A DNA stretch of 64,000 bases. Source: Chitinophaga sp. sic0106 (GTDB lineage Bacteria; Bacteroidota; Bacteroidia; Chitinophagales; Chitinophagaceae). The notes under the pieces were generated by a model. The model was not told where the DNA came from. It saw only the letters and a list, made by a program, of their open reading frames with translations, and searched no databases. This document shows, piece after piece, positions 24,833-33,647 of the stretch (position 1 is the stretch's first letter; every line of letters begins with the position of its first letter). Made by a program: the position numbers and the translations under genes. The stretch covers positions 124,001 through 188,000 of the forward strand of contig NZ_JAHUWJ010000012.1 of assembly GCF_019219075.1 (NCBI RefSeq), read 5' to 3'.

Positions 24833-25861
24833 ATGACACTTGAAAGACGACTTTTGCTCCATTCAAAGGGCAAAGAATATCCTGTGGAAACTATTATTCA
24901 GGACGACTTAAAGCCCTATATCTGGCGTGCAGCGAGTGTATACCTGCACCGAGATGAATATGGCTGGGTACTTGAACAAAAGCTGGCCCTGTTCGGTCTG
25001 GTCATCAACAAAGACATGCATTGCCTGCCCGCAGGCACTATCCTGCACATCGAAAGCAAGCTACCGGTACTGGCTGTAAATCAGTCCCCCCACTACCTGG
25101 TTGAAACCCACCATGGGCATTCGGTAGATGTGGGCGATTCCCAATCCAGTTCACTTGGGCTGTACAGTATTGACCGCGGGGTGAACACCACGATCGTAGA
25201 GGAAGGCATTGCAGAAATTTTTTACATTACCATCTTCCCAACATTCATTGACCGCCTCTGTAAGGTATACCCGGAGATGAAACGCTTCAAGCGCTGGATG
25301 GATATTACCAAAACGCATAAGGTACATACCCGGGAAATCCAGATGAATTATATCCGGGAAACTGCCAAGCGGCGTATGCTTGCCTGCCAGGATTTACGGA
25401 TGTTCCGTGCCAGATATATTCATCGTTGTGCCATCACTTTCCTGTGTAATTTCATGAATGAACTGGTAGAAGGAAGTGGTGCGGAAATTTCTCAACTGGA
25501 AAAAGACTATGCACAGGAAATAGCTGAGGTCATTAACACAAACTTGTACGTTTTTGATATGGAAAGGTTTTTGGCCACGCGCTTTAATAAAAACTTCCAG
25601 GACCTCAATGATCATTTCCAGGCAGTGATGCATTGCTCCATTCCGGACTATGTGAAAATGGAGCGAATGGAATGGGCTTTTCTTCAGCTTACTACCACCA
25701 ACCAGGATGAGCAGACTATTGCCAGCTTGAGTGGTTATCTGCCGAGGATCAGTGCGGATGGTACTGTACGTACCAATGCCGACAGCTTTGATGAGTTTAA
25801 GAAGGATTTCAAGGGGTATTTCCGCTGCACGATCATGGAAGTGCGCGTTCAACATAATTAA
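24833..25861 (+). CDS. Degenerate AraC-like protein of unknown function
   Basis: The 342-residue protein has no signal peptide and no strong family hit that I recognise. Residues ~240-340 follow the spacing of an AraC HTH pair: FLATRFNKNFQDLNDHFQAVM... as first HTH, YVKMERMEWAFLQL as linker helix, then SFDEFKKDFKGYFRC as the last helix. The usual conserved residues are mostly lost, and a ~20-residue insertion (RISADGTVRTNAD) breaks the second HTH. The N-terminal part (residues 1-150) could be a cupin-like sensor. I infer a diverged AraC-family regulator that may no longer bind DNA in the standard way. The 143-base gap upstream contains the inverted pair TGCTAA/TTAGCA. Confidence 0.65.
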   Translation: MTLERRLLLHSKGKEYPVETIIQDDLKPYIWRAASVYLHRDEYGWVLEQKLALFGLVINKDMHCLPAGTILHIESKLPVLAVNQSPHYLVETHHGHSVDVGDSQSSSLGLYSIDRGVNTTIVEEGIAEIFYITIFPTFIDRLCKVYPEMKRFKRWMDITKTHKVHTREIQMNYIRETAKRRMLACQDLRMFRARYIHRCAITFLCNFMNELVEGSGAEISQLEKDYAQEIAEVINTNLYVFDMERFLATRFNKNFQDLNDHFQAVMHCSIPDYVKMERMEWAFLQLTTTNQDEQTIASLSGYLPRISADGTVRTNADSFDEFKKDFKGYFRCTIMEVRVQHN

Positions 25862-25870
25862 TCATTCACG

Positions 25871-26755
25871 TTACCTTTCGTTGGCGGTCTGTTTCAGGAG
25901 TTCTTCCATGAAGCGGACCGCTGACTTTTTTGGGTGCGTGTTCTTTTGTGTGATGATATAGGACCTTCTCTCCCACTCTTTTCCTTTTACCGGTATAGCC
26001 ACAATGTTTTTCCAGCCTGCCACTGCGCGTTCATTCAGCAGCGTGGCCCAGTGGCCTTTTTCTACTAGCGACAATAAAGAATGCACGTCGTTCATTTCAA
26101 TACCTACGCTCAGCCCTATATTATGTTTGAACAGAATTTCATCTAAAAAATCGCGGGAGCTGTAGCCCCGAGTGGCCAGGATCATATCTACGCCTTTTAA
26201 GGCTTCGATGGGCAGGCTTTTGGCCGATGCCAGCCGGTGGTTTTTACTAACGGCCATTACGATCCGGGATTTGAGGAGCGGCACCATATTAAGTGCATCA
26301 TCCTGGCCGGAAGTATGAAAGGTGAGCACGATGTCGAGGTCCGCCGCCAGCAGCTTTGGCATCAGTTCATCCGGGGACGCATATACGATACGGAGCCGTA
26401 TTCCCGGATATTTTTTAGGGAAGCTGGTGAGCAGCGGCAGCAGCAGCGCTGTAAACGCATAGGTAACACCGATGCGCAGTTCCCCGGTGAGCATCCCTTG
26501 CAGGTCCTCGATAGCCTGCCTGGTTTTATCTACTTCTGCGAGGACAAAACGGGCATGCTCCAGCATTACCTGACCACTTTCGGTGAGCCTTACCCGGCGG
26601 CCTATACGGTCGAACAGGTGGGTGTTGAGCTCTGCTTCCAGCTGCATGATCTGCTGGGAAAGTGTGGACTGGGTGATATACAATTCCTCCGCAGCGGCAG
26701 TAAAATTGCCCTTTTCCGCTGCATGCACAAAGTATTTTAACTGACGCAACTCCAT
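25871..26755 (-). CDS. LysR-family transcriptional regulator
   Basis: The 294-residue protein starts with the LysR winged helix (MELRQLKYFVHAAEKGNFTAAAEELYITQSTLSQQI...) and continues into a periplasmic-binding-type effector domain (TGELRIGVTYAFTALLLP...). Its closest look is the CynR/CbbR-like group. It is divergent from an MFS transporter, with a GATTG/CAATC palindrome between them. It probably senses a small molecule and controls that exporter. Confidence 0.95.
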   Translation of the reverse strand: MELRQLKYFVHAAEKGNFTAAAEELYITQSTLSQQIMQLEAELNTHLFDRIGRRVRLTESGQVMLEHARFVLAEVDKTRQAIEDLQGMLTGELRIGVTYAFTALLLPLLTSFPKKYPGIRLRIVYASPDELMPKLLAADLDIVLTFHTSGQDDALNMVPLLKSRIVMAVSKNHRLASAKSLPIEALKGVDMILATRGYSSRDFLDEILFKHNIGLSVGIEMNDVHSLLSLVEKGHWATLLNERAVAGWKNIVAIPVKGKEWERRSYIITQKNTHPKKSAVRFMEELLKQTANER

Positions 26756-26782
26756 CGATCAATCGGTTTTACTAATAGAAAT

Positions 26783-26795
26783 GATTGAAACAATC
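26783..26795. promoter_or_regulatory. Candidate LysR operator
   Basis: GATTG at 26783-26787 and CAATC at 26791-26795 are perfect inverted half-sites with a 3-base spacer. They lie in the gap between the divergent LysR and MFS genes, the usual place for a LysR recognition site. Confidence 0.45.
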
Positions 26796-26890
26796 TATTT
26801 AACTTATTAAGGTAAATATAGGAATTTTGTGCACGAAAATGAATGGCAGCAGTCGACTACTGCTAAGTGATCATCTGGAAAAACCTTTAT

Positions 26891-28120
26891 ATGGATGTAT
26901 TTCGCTCTTTAAGATCCCGCAACTTCCGGTTGTTCTTCTCCGGGCAATCGGTATCTATGATAGGCACCTGGATGCAGAAAACGGCTGTTTGCTGGCTGGT
27001 ATACCGCCTCACCGGTTCCGCGCTGCTACTGGGTGTGGTAAGTTTTGCAGGCCTGATACCTTCGCTGATTTTAGCTCCCTATGCCGGAAGTTTTATTGAT
27101 CGCCACGACCGCTACAAGGTTTTGGTGCGCACGCAGGTTATTTCCATGCTGCAGGCCCTGGCACTGGCTTTACTGGTATACTTTAAATACTATAATATCA
27201 CCGGCATCATTTTGCTCACACTGTTGCTGGGTATCATCAATGCTTTTGACGTCACCTGTCGCCAAAGCCTGATGGTAGACATGGTCATACAGCGGGAAGA
27301 CCTCCCCAACGCCATTGCGCTAAACTCCACCATGATGAACTTCGCCCGTATTGCCGGCCCCGCCCTGGCAGGGATCATCCTTAGCAACTGGGGAGAGAAT
27401 GTGTGCTTTGCCCTTAACTTCTTCAGCTACATACCCATCATGATCTCGCTGTTTATGATGAAACTGGATGTGCCGGTGGTGAGCAAGTCGGAAGGAAGCA
27501 TATGGACGGAATTACGTGCCGGCTTCCATTACATCTCCCATGATAAAGACCTTAGCAGCCTACTCCTCCTATTAACGGCCAGCAGCCTGCTGGTTATGCC
27601 ATTTAATACCCTGATGCCTATGTTTGCCAAAGATATTTTCCATGGCGACGCCAAAACTTTCAGCTGGTTTGAAAGTGCCGCTGGGGTGGGTTCTATATTA
27701 TCGGCCATTTATATGGCGCGACTCAAACCCGGCAAGGACATGATTAAGATACTGATTACCTCCAGCTGTATATTTTCCCTCAGCTTACTGCTGCTCTCCT
27801 ATGCCGGCTGGCTGCCCATGGCGCTGGTGTTTATGACCTGCTCCGGGATTGGCATGATGGCACAGACCTCCGCCATCAATACTTATATACAAACACATGC
27901 CCGGCCGCAAATGCGTGCCCGCGCCATCAGCTACTACATTATGGCCTACCAGGGTATGATACCTGTGGGCAGTCTGCTGGCCGGAGCGTTGGCCAATATA
28001 GCCGGCCCTAAGTTCACGGTACTGCTGCAAGGCATTGCCGGCGCTGTAGCAGTGGCCGTATTCGTATCCTACCGGCGCAGGCATTCCCAGGAACTGGATG
28101 GCGGCGTACAACCGGCCTGA
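26891..28120 (+). CDS. MFS transporter of the EntS-like (MFS_3) type
   Basis: I chose the ATG at 26891 (MDVFRSLRSRNFRLFF), the usual start of this family; an in-frame GTG at 26867 would add eight residues. The 409-residue protein has 12 membrane helices and the loop motif GSFIDRHDRYKVLV after helix 2. The family exports siderophores, drugs or other small molecules. It is divergently controlled by the LysR gene. Substrate unknown. Confidence 0.92.
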   Translation: MDVFRSLRSRNFRLFFSGQSVSMIGTWMQKTAVCWLVYRLTGSALLLGVVSFAGLIPSLILAPYAGSFIDRHDRYKVLVRTQVISMLQALALALLVYFKYYNITGIILLTLLLGIINAFDVTCRQSLMVDMVIQREDLPNAIALNSTMMNFARIAGPALAGIILSNWGENVCFALNFFSYIPIMISLFMMKLDVPVVSKSEGSIWTELRAGFHYISHDKDLSSLLLLLTASSLLVMPFNTLMPMFAKDIFHGDAKTFSWFESAAGVGSILSAIYMARLKPGKDMIKILITSSCIFSLSLLLLSYAGWLPMALVFMTCSGIGMMAQTSAINTYIQTHARPQMRARAISYYIMAYQGMIPVGSLLAGALANIAGPKFTVLLQGIAGAVAVAVFVSYRRRHSQELDGGVQPA

Positions 28121-28183
28121 GTTAGTTTTTGCCGGCCGCAAAAGAATGCTTAAATTCCTGTGATAAACAAAAAGCCGCAGGTT

Positions 28184-29005
28184 ATGAGTTTTCAGCAAAA
28201 AACAGTTTTTATTACCGGCGCCAGCAGAGGCATTGGTAAAGCCATTGCTCTGAAGCTGGCCGCTGATGGGGCCAATATTGTGATAGCCGCTAAAAGCGTG
28301 GAAGAAGATCCAAGATTAGGAGGTACCATACACAGCGCGGCAGCAGAAGTAGAAGCCGCCGGAGGTAAGGCACTCGCCGTACAGGTAGACATACGTGATG
28401 AAGCCCAGATTGCCGCCGCCGTTGCACAGGCTGTAGCACATTTCGGCGGGATCGACATACTCATTAACAACGCCTCCGCCATCCAGCTCACCAACACCGA
28501 ACAAACCAACGCCAAAAAGTTTGACCTCATGCATGATATCAATGTGCGTGGGACTTTCCTGATGGCACAACACTGCATACCGCATCTCAAAAAAGGGAAC
28601 AACCCGCATATCTTAACGCTCTCCCCCCCTATTAACCTGGCGCCGCAATGGCTGGGCCCACACGTAGCCTACACCATCAGCAAATACAATATGAGTATGC
28701 TGGCATTAGGATGGGCCGCGGAGCTGGAGCAATACCGTATTGCCTCCAACGCCCTATGGCCCGCTACCACTATCGCTACGGCTGCAGTAAAAAACCTGCT
28801 CGGCGGGGAAGCGCTGGTAAATATGAGCCGCACACCGGACATTGTAGCGGATGCGGTGCATTATATTTTATCACAGCCTTCCTCCAGCTATACCGGGTTT
28901 ACGCTGATCGACGAAGAAGTGTTGCAATCCGCCGGTGTACTGGACTTTGATAAGTATGCCGTAAAGCCGGGCGGGAAATTGAGAAAGGATTTGTTTTTGG
29001 AGTAG
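28184..29005 (+). CDS. Short-chain dehydrogenase/reductase, HSDL2-like
   Basis: I start at the ATG at 28184 (MSFQQKTVFITG...); an in-frame GTG at 28160 is less likely. The 273-residue protein has the NAD(P) motif TGASRGIG, NNAS at the end of beta-4, the catalytic serine in SPPINL and the Y-T-I-S-K dyad. The insert GGTIHSAAAEVEAAGGK and the ILTLSPPINLAPQW segment are typical of hydroxysteroid dehydrogenase-like 2 proteins, which lack a known substrate and may act in lipid metabolism. It follows the MFS gene by 63 bases. Confidence 0.92.
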   Translation: MSFQQKTVFITGASRGIGKAIALKLAADGANIVIAAKSVEEDPRLGGTIHSAAAEVEAAGGKALAVQVDIRDEAQIAAAVAQAVAHFGGIDILINNASAIQLTNTEQTNAKKFDLMHDINVRGTFLMAQHCIPHLKKGNNPHILTLSPPINLAPQWLGPHVAYTISKYNMSMLALGWAAELEQYRIASNALWPATTIATAAVKNLLGGEALVNMSRTPDIVADAVHYILSQPSSSYTGFTLIDEEVLQSAGVLDFDKYAVKPGGKLRKDLFLE

Positions 29006-29022
29006 CGCTTGTTGCGTTGCTT

Positions 29023-29131
29023 CCGTAGAGCCGTAATGCTTACGGCTCTACGGTTCATAAGCTCAGCGAAAAGTTATTGTCTGGTAGATTTTAGCGAAGA
29101 TCCAAACGGGGAGCCGTAAGCATTACGGCTC
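29023..29131. repeat. Pair of related inverted repeats (REP-like)
   Basis: The first hairpin is a 14 bp perfect stem (29023-29036 with 29040-29053, 3-base loop). The second is a 9 bp perfect stem (29111-29119 with 29123-29131, 3-base loop). They share the arms GAGCCGTAA/TTACGGCTC and are inverted relative to each other in the loop (TGC versus GCA). They lie between convergent SDR and PhzF genes. Confidence 0.8.
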
Positions 29132-29143
29132 TACAGCTGCAGG

Positions 29144-29935
29144 TCAACATTGCAACTTCCCTTCCACCACCGTTACCGCCTGCCCTGCAATCTCCACTCT
29201 ATCCCCTTTCAGGGCCACACGCAGCTCACCACCACGGGGCGAAACCTGTAATGCATTAAAACTGGTTTTACCGAGCTTTTTAGCATAAAAAGGTACCAGT
29301 GCACTATGTGCCGATCCAGTGACGGAATCTTCCGGAACACCGCTCACGGGCGAGAAGAACCTCGATACAAAATCATATGGCTTGCCGGCATCTGCCAGGG
29401 CGGTGATGATTATTTTATAGGTGCCGATCAGGTGAAAGTCCGGCTGATAATTTTTTACGGCTGCTTCATCCGGCAGCTCCACCAGGTAACGACCTCCATC
29501 AGTACGGTACAGCGCCTTGAGCTCAGGAAATATTCGTGTAAACACTGTAGTATCTGTATCCGGTATTGCATTAAACGCCGGAAAGTCGAGTGTAATCCAG
29601 CTATCAGCGCTTCGGGTGGCAGTGAGTACGCCTGCTACGGTGTGAAATCGTATAGGCGTGGTAGTTGGCACTGCACCGGTTTCCCAAAGGATATGTGCGC
29701 TCGCCAGCGTGGCATGGCCACAGAGCTGCGACTCCGTACCGGCCGGCGAAAACCAGCGCAGTTGGTAATCCTGGTCCTGCTTCAGGAGGAAGGCCGCCAT
29801 AGGTAACTGTAACTCTTTGCCAATACCGGAGAGGATATCATCGGATGGCATTTCATCCAGGAGGCATACACCTGCCGGGTTGCCTTTGAAAGGAGTGGCT
29901 GTAAAAGCATCTGCCTGGAAATATCTGAACTGCAT
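29144..29935 (-). CDS. PhzF-family isomerase/epimerase
   Basis: The 263-residue protein matches the PhzF fold: QVDAF-type opening (RYFQADAFTATPFKGNPAGVCLL), the catalytic glutamate region FLLKQDQDYQLRWFSPAGTESQLCGHATLASAH, and GVPEDSVTGSAHSALVPF. It comprises two similar halves of a diaminopimelate-epimerase-like fold. PhzF isomerises a phenazine precursor, but homologues elsewhere are of unknown substrate. No phenazine genes are nearby, so I do not infer that pathway. Confidence 0.93.
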   Translation of the reverse strand: MQFRYFQADAFTATPFKGNPAGVCLLDEMPSDDILSGIGKELQLPMAAFLLKQDQDYQLRWFSPAGTESQLCGHATLASAHILWETGAVPTTTPIRFHTVAGVLTATRSADSWITLDFPAFNAIPDTDTTVFTRIFPELKALYRTDGGRYLVELPDEAAVKNYQPDFHLIGTYKIIITALADAGKPYDFVSRFFSPVSGVPEDSVTGSAHSALVPFYAKKLGKTSFNALQVSPRGGELRVALKGDRVEIAGQAVTVVEGKLQC

Positions 29936-30166
29936 AGCGGGTATGGTTTAACTGTTGCAAAGTTGGAGCAAAATGTAACAGCAAAACAGATGCAGTTTTG
30001 TAAATATGCAGGATATCAGATTTTCCGGGCGTTCTAATAAGGGCCTGCGGCCCACAATAAAATACCCGGCGGGATACATCTGGTGCGTGGCGGACCCACC
30101 GGGCATGCCTATACGCAGGGAACACCGTGGGGCCCGTAAAAAAGTCCAGGCTTTGTTCAATGCTAC

Positions 30167-30976
30167 CTATTTACCGCCGCTCCCCAGCCACAACAGGCTT
30201 TTCAAAATCAGATCCGACTCATTGCGGTTATCGAAGGTGAAGGACAGCTCTTTATTATTATGATTTTCGTAATCGATATCATTGTGTCCCATGTTCATGT
30301 ATACCATTTTATATTTTTTATTGGTCCACACCACCGGGTAATACCCGCTATGCCATATTTCGCTGGGTTTGGGGCCGGTACCAAGCGGGAAGCTGGCAGT
30401 ATCAATGGACAGCAGCACGGTGATGTCCGGATTTTTGCGCAGGTCGCCGGACCAGCGGTACCATTCATTAGGGGAAGATGTAAATACGGTGGGCAGACCA
30501 TTGGTAACGGGATGCTGCGGCTGTTCGGCCCGAAGGTAGGCGATGGAAGGGCGCCAGGTATTGCTTACAAACTGACCTGATCCCAGGAAGGTGTTGTGGT
30601 ACCAGTCCCAGTTGGCCGGAATGGCGGAGGGCGTAAGCGCAAATGCTGCGAAGTGGAAGCCCATCCAGGCGCCTCCATTTTCCATATACTGCTGGAACGC
30701 GGCACGCTGTGCCGGTTTTTCCGGACGTGTATCCAGAAATAATATCACCTGGTAATTTTTAAGGGTATCTGTGTTGAGCAGTTCCCAGTTATTGGTAGTG
30801 CGATATGTGAAGTTATTTTTTGCGGCCTGGCCGGCAAACCATTTATTGGCTTCTGCCACAAAACTAATGTGTGCCTGGTCACTTTTACCAGTATAAAATG
30901 CGATGACGTGGAAGGGTTGCTGCGCCTGTACAACAGCTGCCAGCAGCAGCAAACTTGCGAGAATCAATTTTTTCAT
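30167..30976 (-). CDS. Secreted ThuA-like protein
   Basis: I chose the ATG at 30976, where the signal peptide begins (MKKLILASLLLLAAVVQAQ); an in-frame start at 30997 adds seven residues. The 269-residue protein has a ThuA-like, class-I glutamine-amidotransferase-type fold: VIAFYTGKSDQAHISF at the start, VILFLDTRPEK, GGAWMGFHFAAF, and PVVWTNKKYKMVYMNMGHNDIDY toward the end. The family is common in Bacteroidota polysaccharide and sugar-metabolism gene sets; its function is unclear. The catalytic residue is not apparent. Confidence 0.88.
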   Translation of the reverse strand: MKKLILASLLLLAAVVQAQQPFHVIAFYTGKSDQAHISFVAEANKWFAGQAAKNNFTYRTTNNWELLNTDTLKNYQVILFLDTRPEKPAQRAAFQQYMENGGAWMGFHFAAFALTPSAIPANWDWYHNTFLGSGQFVSNTWRPSIAYLRAEQPQHPVTNGLPTVFTSSPNEWYRWSGDLRKNPDITVLLSIDTASFPLGTGPKPSEIWHSGYYPVVWTNKKYKMVYMNMGHNDIDYENHNNKELSFTFDNRNESDLILKSLLWLGSGGK

Positions 30977-31278
30977 AGGTCCTAAAGATAGGCGCAATTT
31001 GTATGGTTCCTAAGCATTTACAAGCCTGACGTAGTGATGAAGTAGTATAAAACCAGGGAGAATGCCACCGGCCTTCCACTTCAGAAGTAGAATCATCCAA
31101 CTGCGGCAAGCATGGCAATGGAACCTCCTCCATTTCCGGTCGATGGAAATTCCCTGGTTAGCTCTTTGGTCTTGAGTTGCTATAAACTAATAGCGTCATG
31201 GGCAAATGCTTTACATTATTGCCATGACGCTATCAGCGCGATGAATGCCAAACCTTTAACATGCCTGCGGGCTTCAGT
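30977..31278. other. Intergenic stretch with a long inverted repeat
   Basis: I see no gene here. ATAGCGTCATGG at 31190-31201 and CCATGACGCTAT at 31222-31233 form a 12 bp perfect stem with a 20-base loop, directly downstream of the small gene on the minus strand; it could terminate that transcript. AACCAGGGA (31051-31059) and TCCCTGGTT (31151-31159) are also complementary, 91 bases apart. Confidence 0.5.
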
Positions 31279-31470
31279 TTAATGCCCACCCTTGCGTTTA
31301 GGGTTATGGCTTTTTTCTGTTATACCGTGTTTCATCTGGTCAACTGGTCGTTCTTCATGCATATCCTTTGCAGGATTATTTTTGCCTGCCATCCTTTTGG
31401 TTTCCCTTCCGGATGACCTTTCCCGATGTTGATCCTGATGTTTTCCGGTATTGTTACCTCGATGCATCAT
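31279..31470 (-). CDS. Possible small basic, histidine-rich protein
   Basis: This 63-residue frame encodes an extremely hydrophilic chain (MMHRGNNTGKHQDQHRERSS...), with histidine, lysine and arginine throughout and no hydrophobic segment, probably disordered. It is the only sizeable frame in an 870-base gap. Just upstream, an eight-base palindrome (CACTAAAA/TTTTAGTG, 31473-31489) could be a regulatory site, and a hairpin follows the stop. No family is recognised, and the frame could be non-coding. Confidence 0.4.
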   Translation of the reverse strand: MMHRGNNTGKHQDQHRERSSGRETKRMAGKNNPAKDMHEERPVDQMKHGITEKSHNPKRKGGH

Positions 31471-31846
31471 GACACTAAAATTTTTAGTGATTAAAAGTCC
31501 TTGTCATCTAATTTATTCATTGGATAAAAGTGCAAATTCCTGCCCAGCCGGCCCCAAAACATTGTTAAATTAATGTAATATCGGCAGGCAGGCCATAGTA
31601 CCTGCACCTGGCGGCTGTAGCTGCTTTCAGGCCATACGGCTGTAGTTGCCAAACCCTCTTTTCAGTGTTGTTGTTGCGCTACAGGATGAGTGGTACCCTC
31701 CACATCTGGGGTAGCCCTTTTTCCATGCGAAACCTCGAATGCGCCTTATGGCAGGCTTATCAAAAGCACAATGGAAGGCATTGGTAAAAGGAATTATCCG
31801 GGTACCGGGACATTCACAAATGGTGTGATATAATTATCTTTATGGA
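31471..31846. other. Intergenic stretch without recognised gene
   Basis: No gene, RNA or strong structure is apparent, apart from the palindrome near 31473-31489. It separates the possible small gene from the AraC-type regulator. Confidence 0.5.
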
Positions 31847-32611
31847 ATGGAATTCCTTCGCTACCATCCGTGTCCACAGTTGCAGCCCTATGTGGCTGGC
31901 TATATGCTGATCAGAAGTGGCGAGGGAAGGGTCAACACGGTATTACCGGCGCCTGGGATTACCATATCTTTCAGGATCACCGGTAATATCCAGCATACGA
32001 ACCGGGAACAGGTACAAACGCTGGGCAATTATGGTATCTCCGGTATCCGCAAGGAAGCCCAGCACATGAACTATCACCCGGACACAGCCTGGTTCCTCAT
32101 TACCTTCAAGCCTGGCTGCGCCGCTGCCTTTATTAAATCCCCCTTGCACGAAGTAAACAGCCAGGTGGTATCACTGGATAACTTTTTTCCGGAGGAGATG
32201 CTACGTGACCTATCGGACCAGCTACAGGCAGCGCCTGACATGAGGGCAATGGTAGCTCTCACCGACCAGTGGCTGCTCAGATTACAACCGTCCACCGTAG
32301 ATCCGTTGGTACAGGCGGCCCTGGAAACCATACAGCAGCACCGCGGCCAACTCCGCATGGCGGAACTGGCATCTTCCTTATATACCAGTAAGGACCCGCT
32401 TGAAAAGCGCTTCCGCGCTATCGTGGGAGCCAGCCCAAAACAATATGCCACCATTGTGAAGTTGAATCATATCATTCAGCAAGCCCCCAAATCCTTAACC
32501 AGCCTGGCTTATGAGGCCGGATATTTTGATCAGTCCCACTTCATCAAAGACTTCCGCCGGTTTACCGGCACCACTCCACACGATTTCTTTTCCCGTAAGC
32601 AGGAATGGTAA
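31847..32611 (+). CDS. AraC-family transcriptional regulator
   Basis: The 254-residue protein has an N-terminal sensor domain of the DUF6597 type (FLRYHPCPQLQPYVAGYMLI...LPAPGITISFRI) and a C-terminal AraC HTH pair: MAELASSLYTSKDPLEKRFRAIVGASPKQY, then LTSLAYEAGYFDQSHFIKDFRRFTGTTPHDFF. All key positions are kept, unlike the degenerate AraC-like protein upstream. Its target may be the following small genes. It is not an operon with them, because 66 bases separate it from the next. Confidence 0.93.
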   Translation: MEFLRYHPCPQLQPYVAGYMLIRSGEGRVNTVLPAPGITISFRITGNIQHTNREQVQTLGNYGISGIRKEAQHMNYHPDTAWFLITFKPGCAAAFIKSPLHEVNSQVVSLDNFFPEEMLRDLSDQLQAAPDMRAMVALTDQWLLRLQPSTVDPLVQAALETIQQHRGQLRMAELASSLYTSKDPLEKRFRAIVGASPKQYATIVKLNHIIQQAPKSLTSLAYEAGYFDQSHFIKDFRRFTGTTPHDFFSRKQEW

Positions 32612-32677
32612 AAAATGCTTTTTTACAATTTTGCAGTGGCCAGTGAGGGTAATTTTACAACACAAAATCATTGAACT

Positions 32678-32995
32678 ATGAACGAATATGTGTTTATTAC
32701 CCGCGTAAACCCTGCCCCACTCACGCAGGACGACATTGCCACCGTACGTAAAGGCTGGGATGAGCTGGTAGAAAAATGGAAAGCCGCAGATCACTACCAG
32801 TCCGGTACTCCGATTGTAAAACCAGGTTTTGTAGTGACCGCTAACCAGTCTGCAGCCGGCGCCATTGAGGAAGATGGCCAGCGCGTGGTGAGCTTCATGT
32901 ACATCAACGCCGAAGACGATGCGCAGGCCATGGAACTGGCGGCCATGGTGCCGGTGCTGCCTTTTGGAGGATCTGTGGAAATCCGCCACCGATAA
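32678..32995 (+). CDS. YciI-like dimeric alpha-beta barrel protein
   Basis: The 105-residue cytosolic protein has the YCII pattern: NEYVFITRVNP opening strand, a helix, and then the AEDDAQAMELAAMVPVLPFGGSVEIRH end typical of the DGPF/YciI family. These proteins dimerise as ferredoxin-like barrels and mostly have unknown functions. It is 66 bases after the AraC gene. Confidence 0.85.
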   Translation: MNEYVFITRVNPAPLTQDDIATVRKGWDELVEKWKAADHYQSGTPIVKPGFVVTANQSAAGAIEEDGQRVVSFMYINAEDDAQAMELAAMVPVLPFGGSVEIRHR

Positions 32996-33044
32996 GCAAC
33001 CGAACAGATAACTTTTGTATCTTAGTCGCAAATTCTTTATCGCT

Positions 33045-33524
33045 ATGCTGCAAAAGATGATCTTTCTGCTAGTAACCGTGTGCATTGCCACCGGCGTATA
33101 CGCGCAGCCTCCCAAAGGTCCGGCCAAACCTAACAGTACCTATGGCGCCGGCACTACTGCTACCGGTGCAGTGGATGCCTTCAAAATCCCTGCTTTACTG
33201 AAAAATGATACCGGAAAAGTAGCCTTGAAAATCAAAGCAAAAGTACTGGACGTATGCCCTAAAAAGGGCTGCTGGATGAAACTCCAGGTAAACGACAGCA
33301 CCACCGCTTTCGTAAAAATGAAAGACTACGCTTTCTTTGTACCACTGGACATCAAAGGCAGAACCATTGTACTGGATGGCCTGGCATACCAGAGCATTAC
33401 CCCGGTTTCCGAACTGCGCCACTACGCACAGGATGCGAAGAAACCGCAGGCAGAAATTGATGCAATAACTACGCCTCAGAAAGAATACAGATATACCGCC
33501 AGCGGTATCCTGGTACTGGAATAA
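33045..33524 (+). CDS. DUF4920-family secreted protein
   Basis: I chose the ATG at 33045, which opens a signal peptide (MLQKMIFLLVTVCIATGVYAQ); an in-frame TTG at 33015 is unlikely. The 159-residue protein has the DUF4920 core: VLDVCPKKGCWMKLQV, KDYAFFVPLDIKGR, ELRHYAQDAKKPQAEI and YTASGILVLE. The CxxxxC cysteine pair suggests metal or redox binding, but the family is functionally unassigned. A pair of tandem hairpins follows. Confidence 0.9.
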   Translation: MLQKMIFLLVTVCIATGVYAQPPKGPAKPNSTYGAGTTATGAVDAFKIPALLKNDTGKVALKIKAKVLDVCPKKGCWMKLQVNDSTTAFVKMKDYAFFVPLDIKGRTIVLDGLAYQSITPVSELRHYAQDAKKPQAEIDAITTPQKEYRYTASGILVLE

Positions 33525-33529
33525 TTTTT

Positions 33530-33594
33530 CAGGCCTTACCTCCTGCAATAGGTAAGGCCTGATTTAGGGAGATGCCGTTGGCATCTCCCTAAAT
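33530..33594 (+). terminator. Tandem perfect hairpins after DUF4920 gene
   Basis: The first stem is CAGGCCTTACC with GGTAAGGCCTG (33530-33540 with 33551-33561, 11 bp perfect). The second is ATTTAGGGAGATGCC with GGCATCTCCCTAAAT (33562-33576 with 33580-33594, 15 bp perfect, 3-base loop). They are directly adjacent. No long T tract follows. Confidence 0.7.
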
Positions 33595-33647
33595 TAGCAC
33601 GACAGAACAAATGCCCAACCGGCATTGTTGAATATTAAAAACCGGAC

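Noticed and set aside
29144..29935. Phenazine biosynthesis locus suggested by PhzF
   Set aside because: No other phenazine gene is present, and PhzF-like proteins are widespread without that pathway.
30006..30263. Open frame between the PhzF and ThuA genes
   Set aside because: It overlaps the end of the ThuA gene on the other strand, and the intergenic part shows no start or composition signal.
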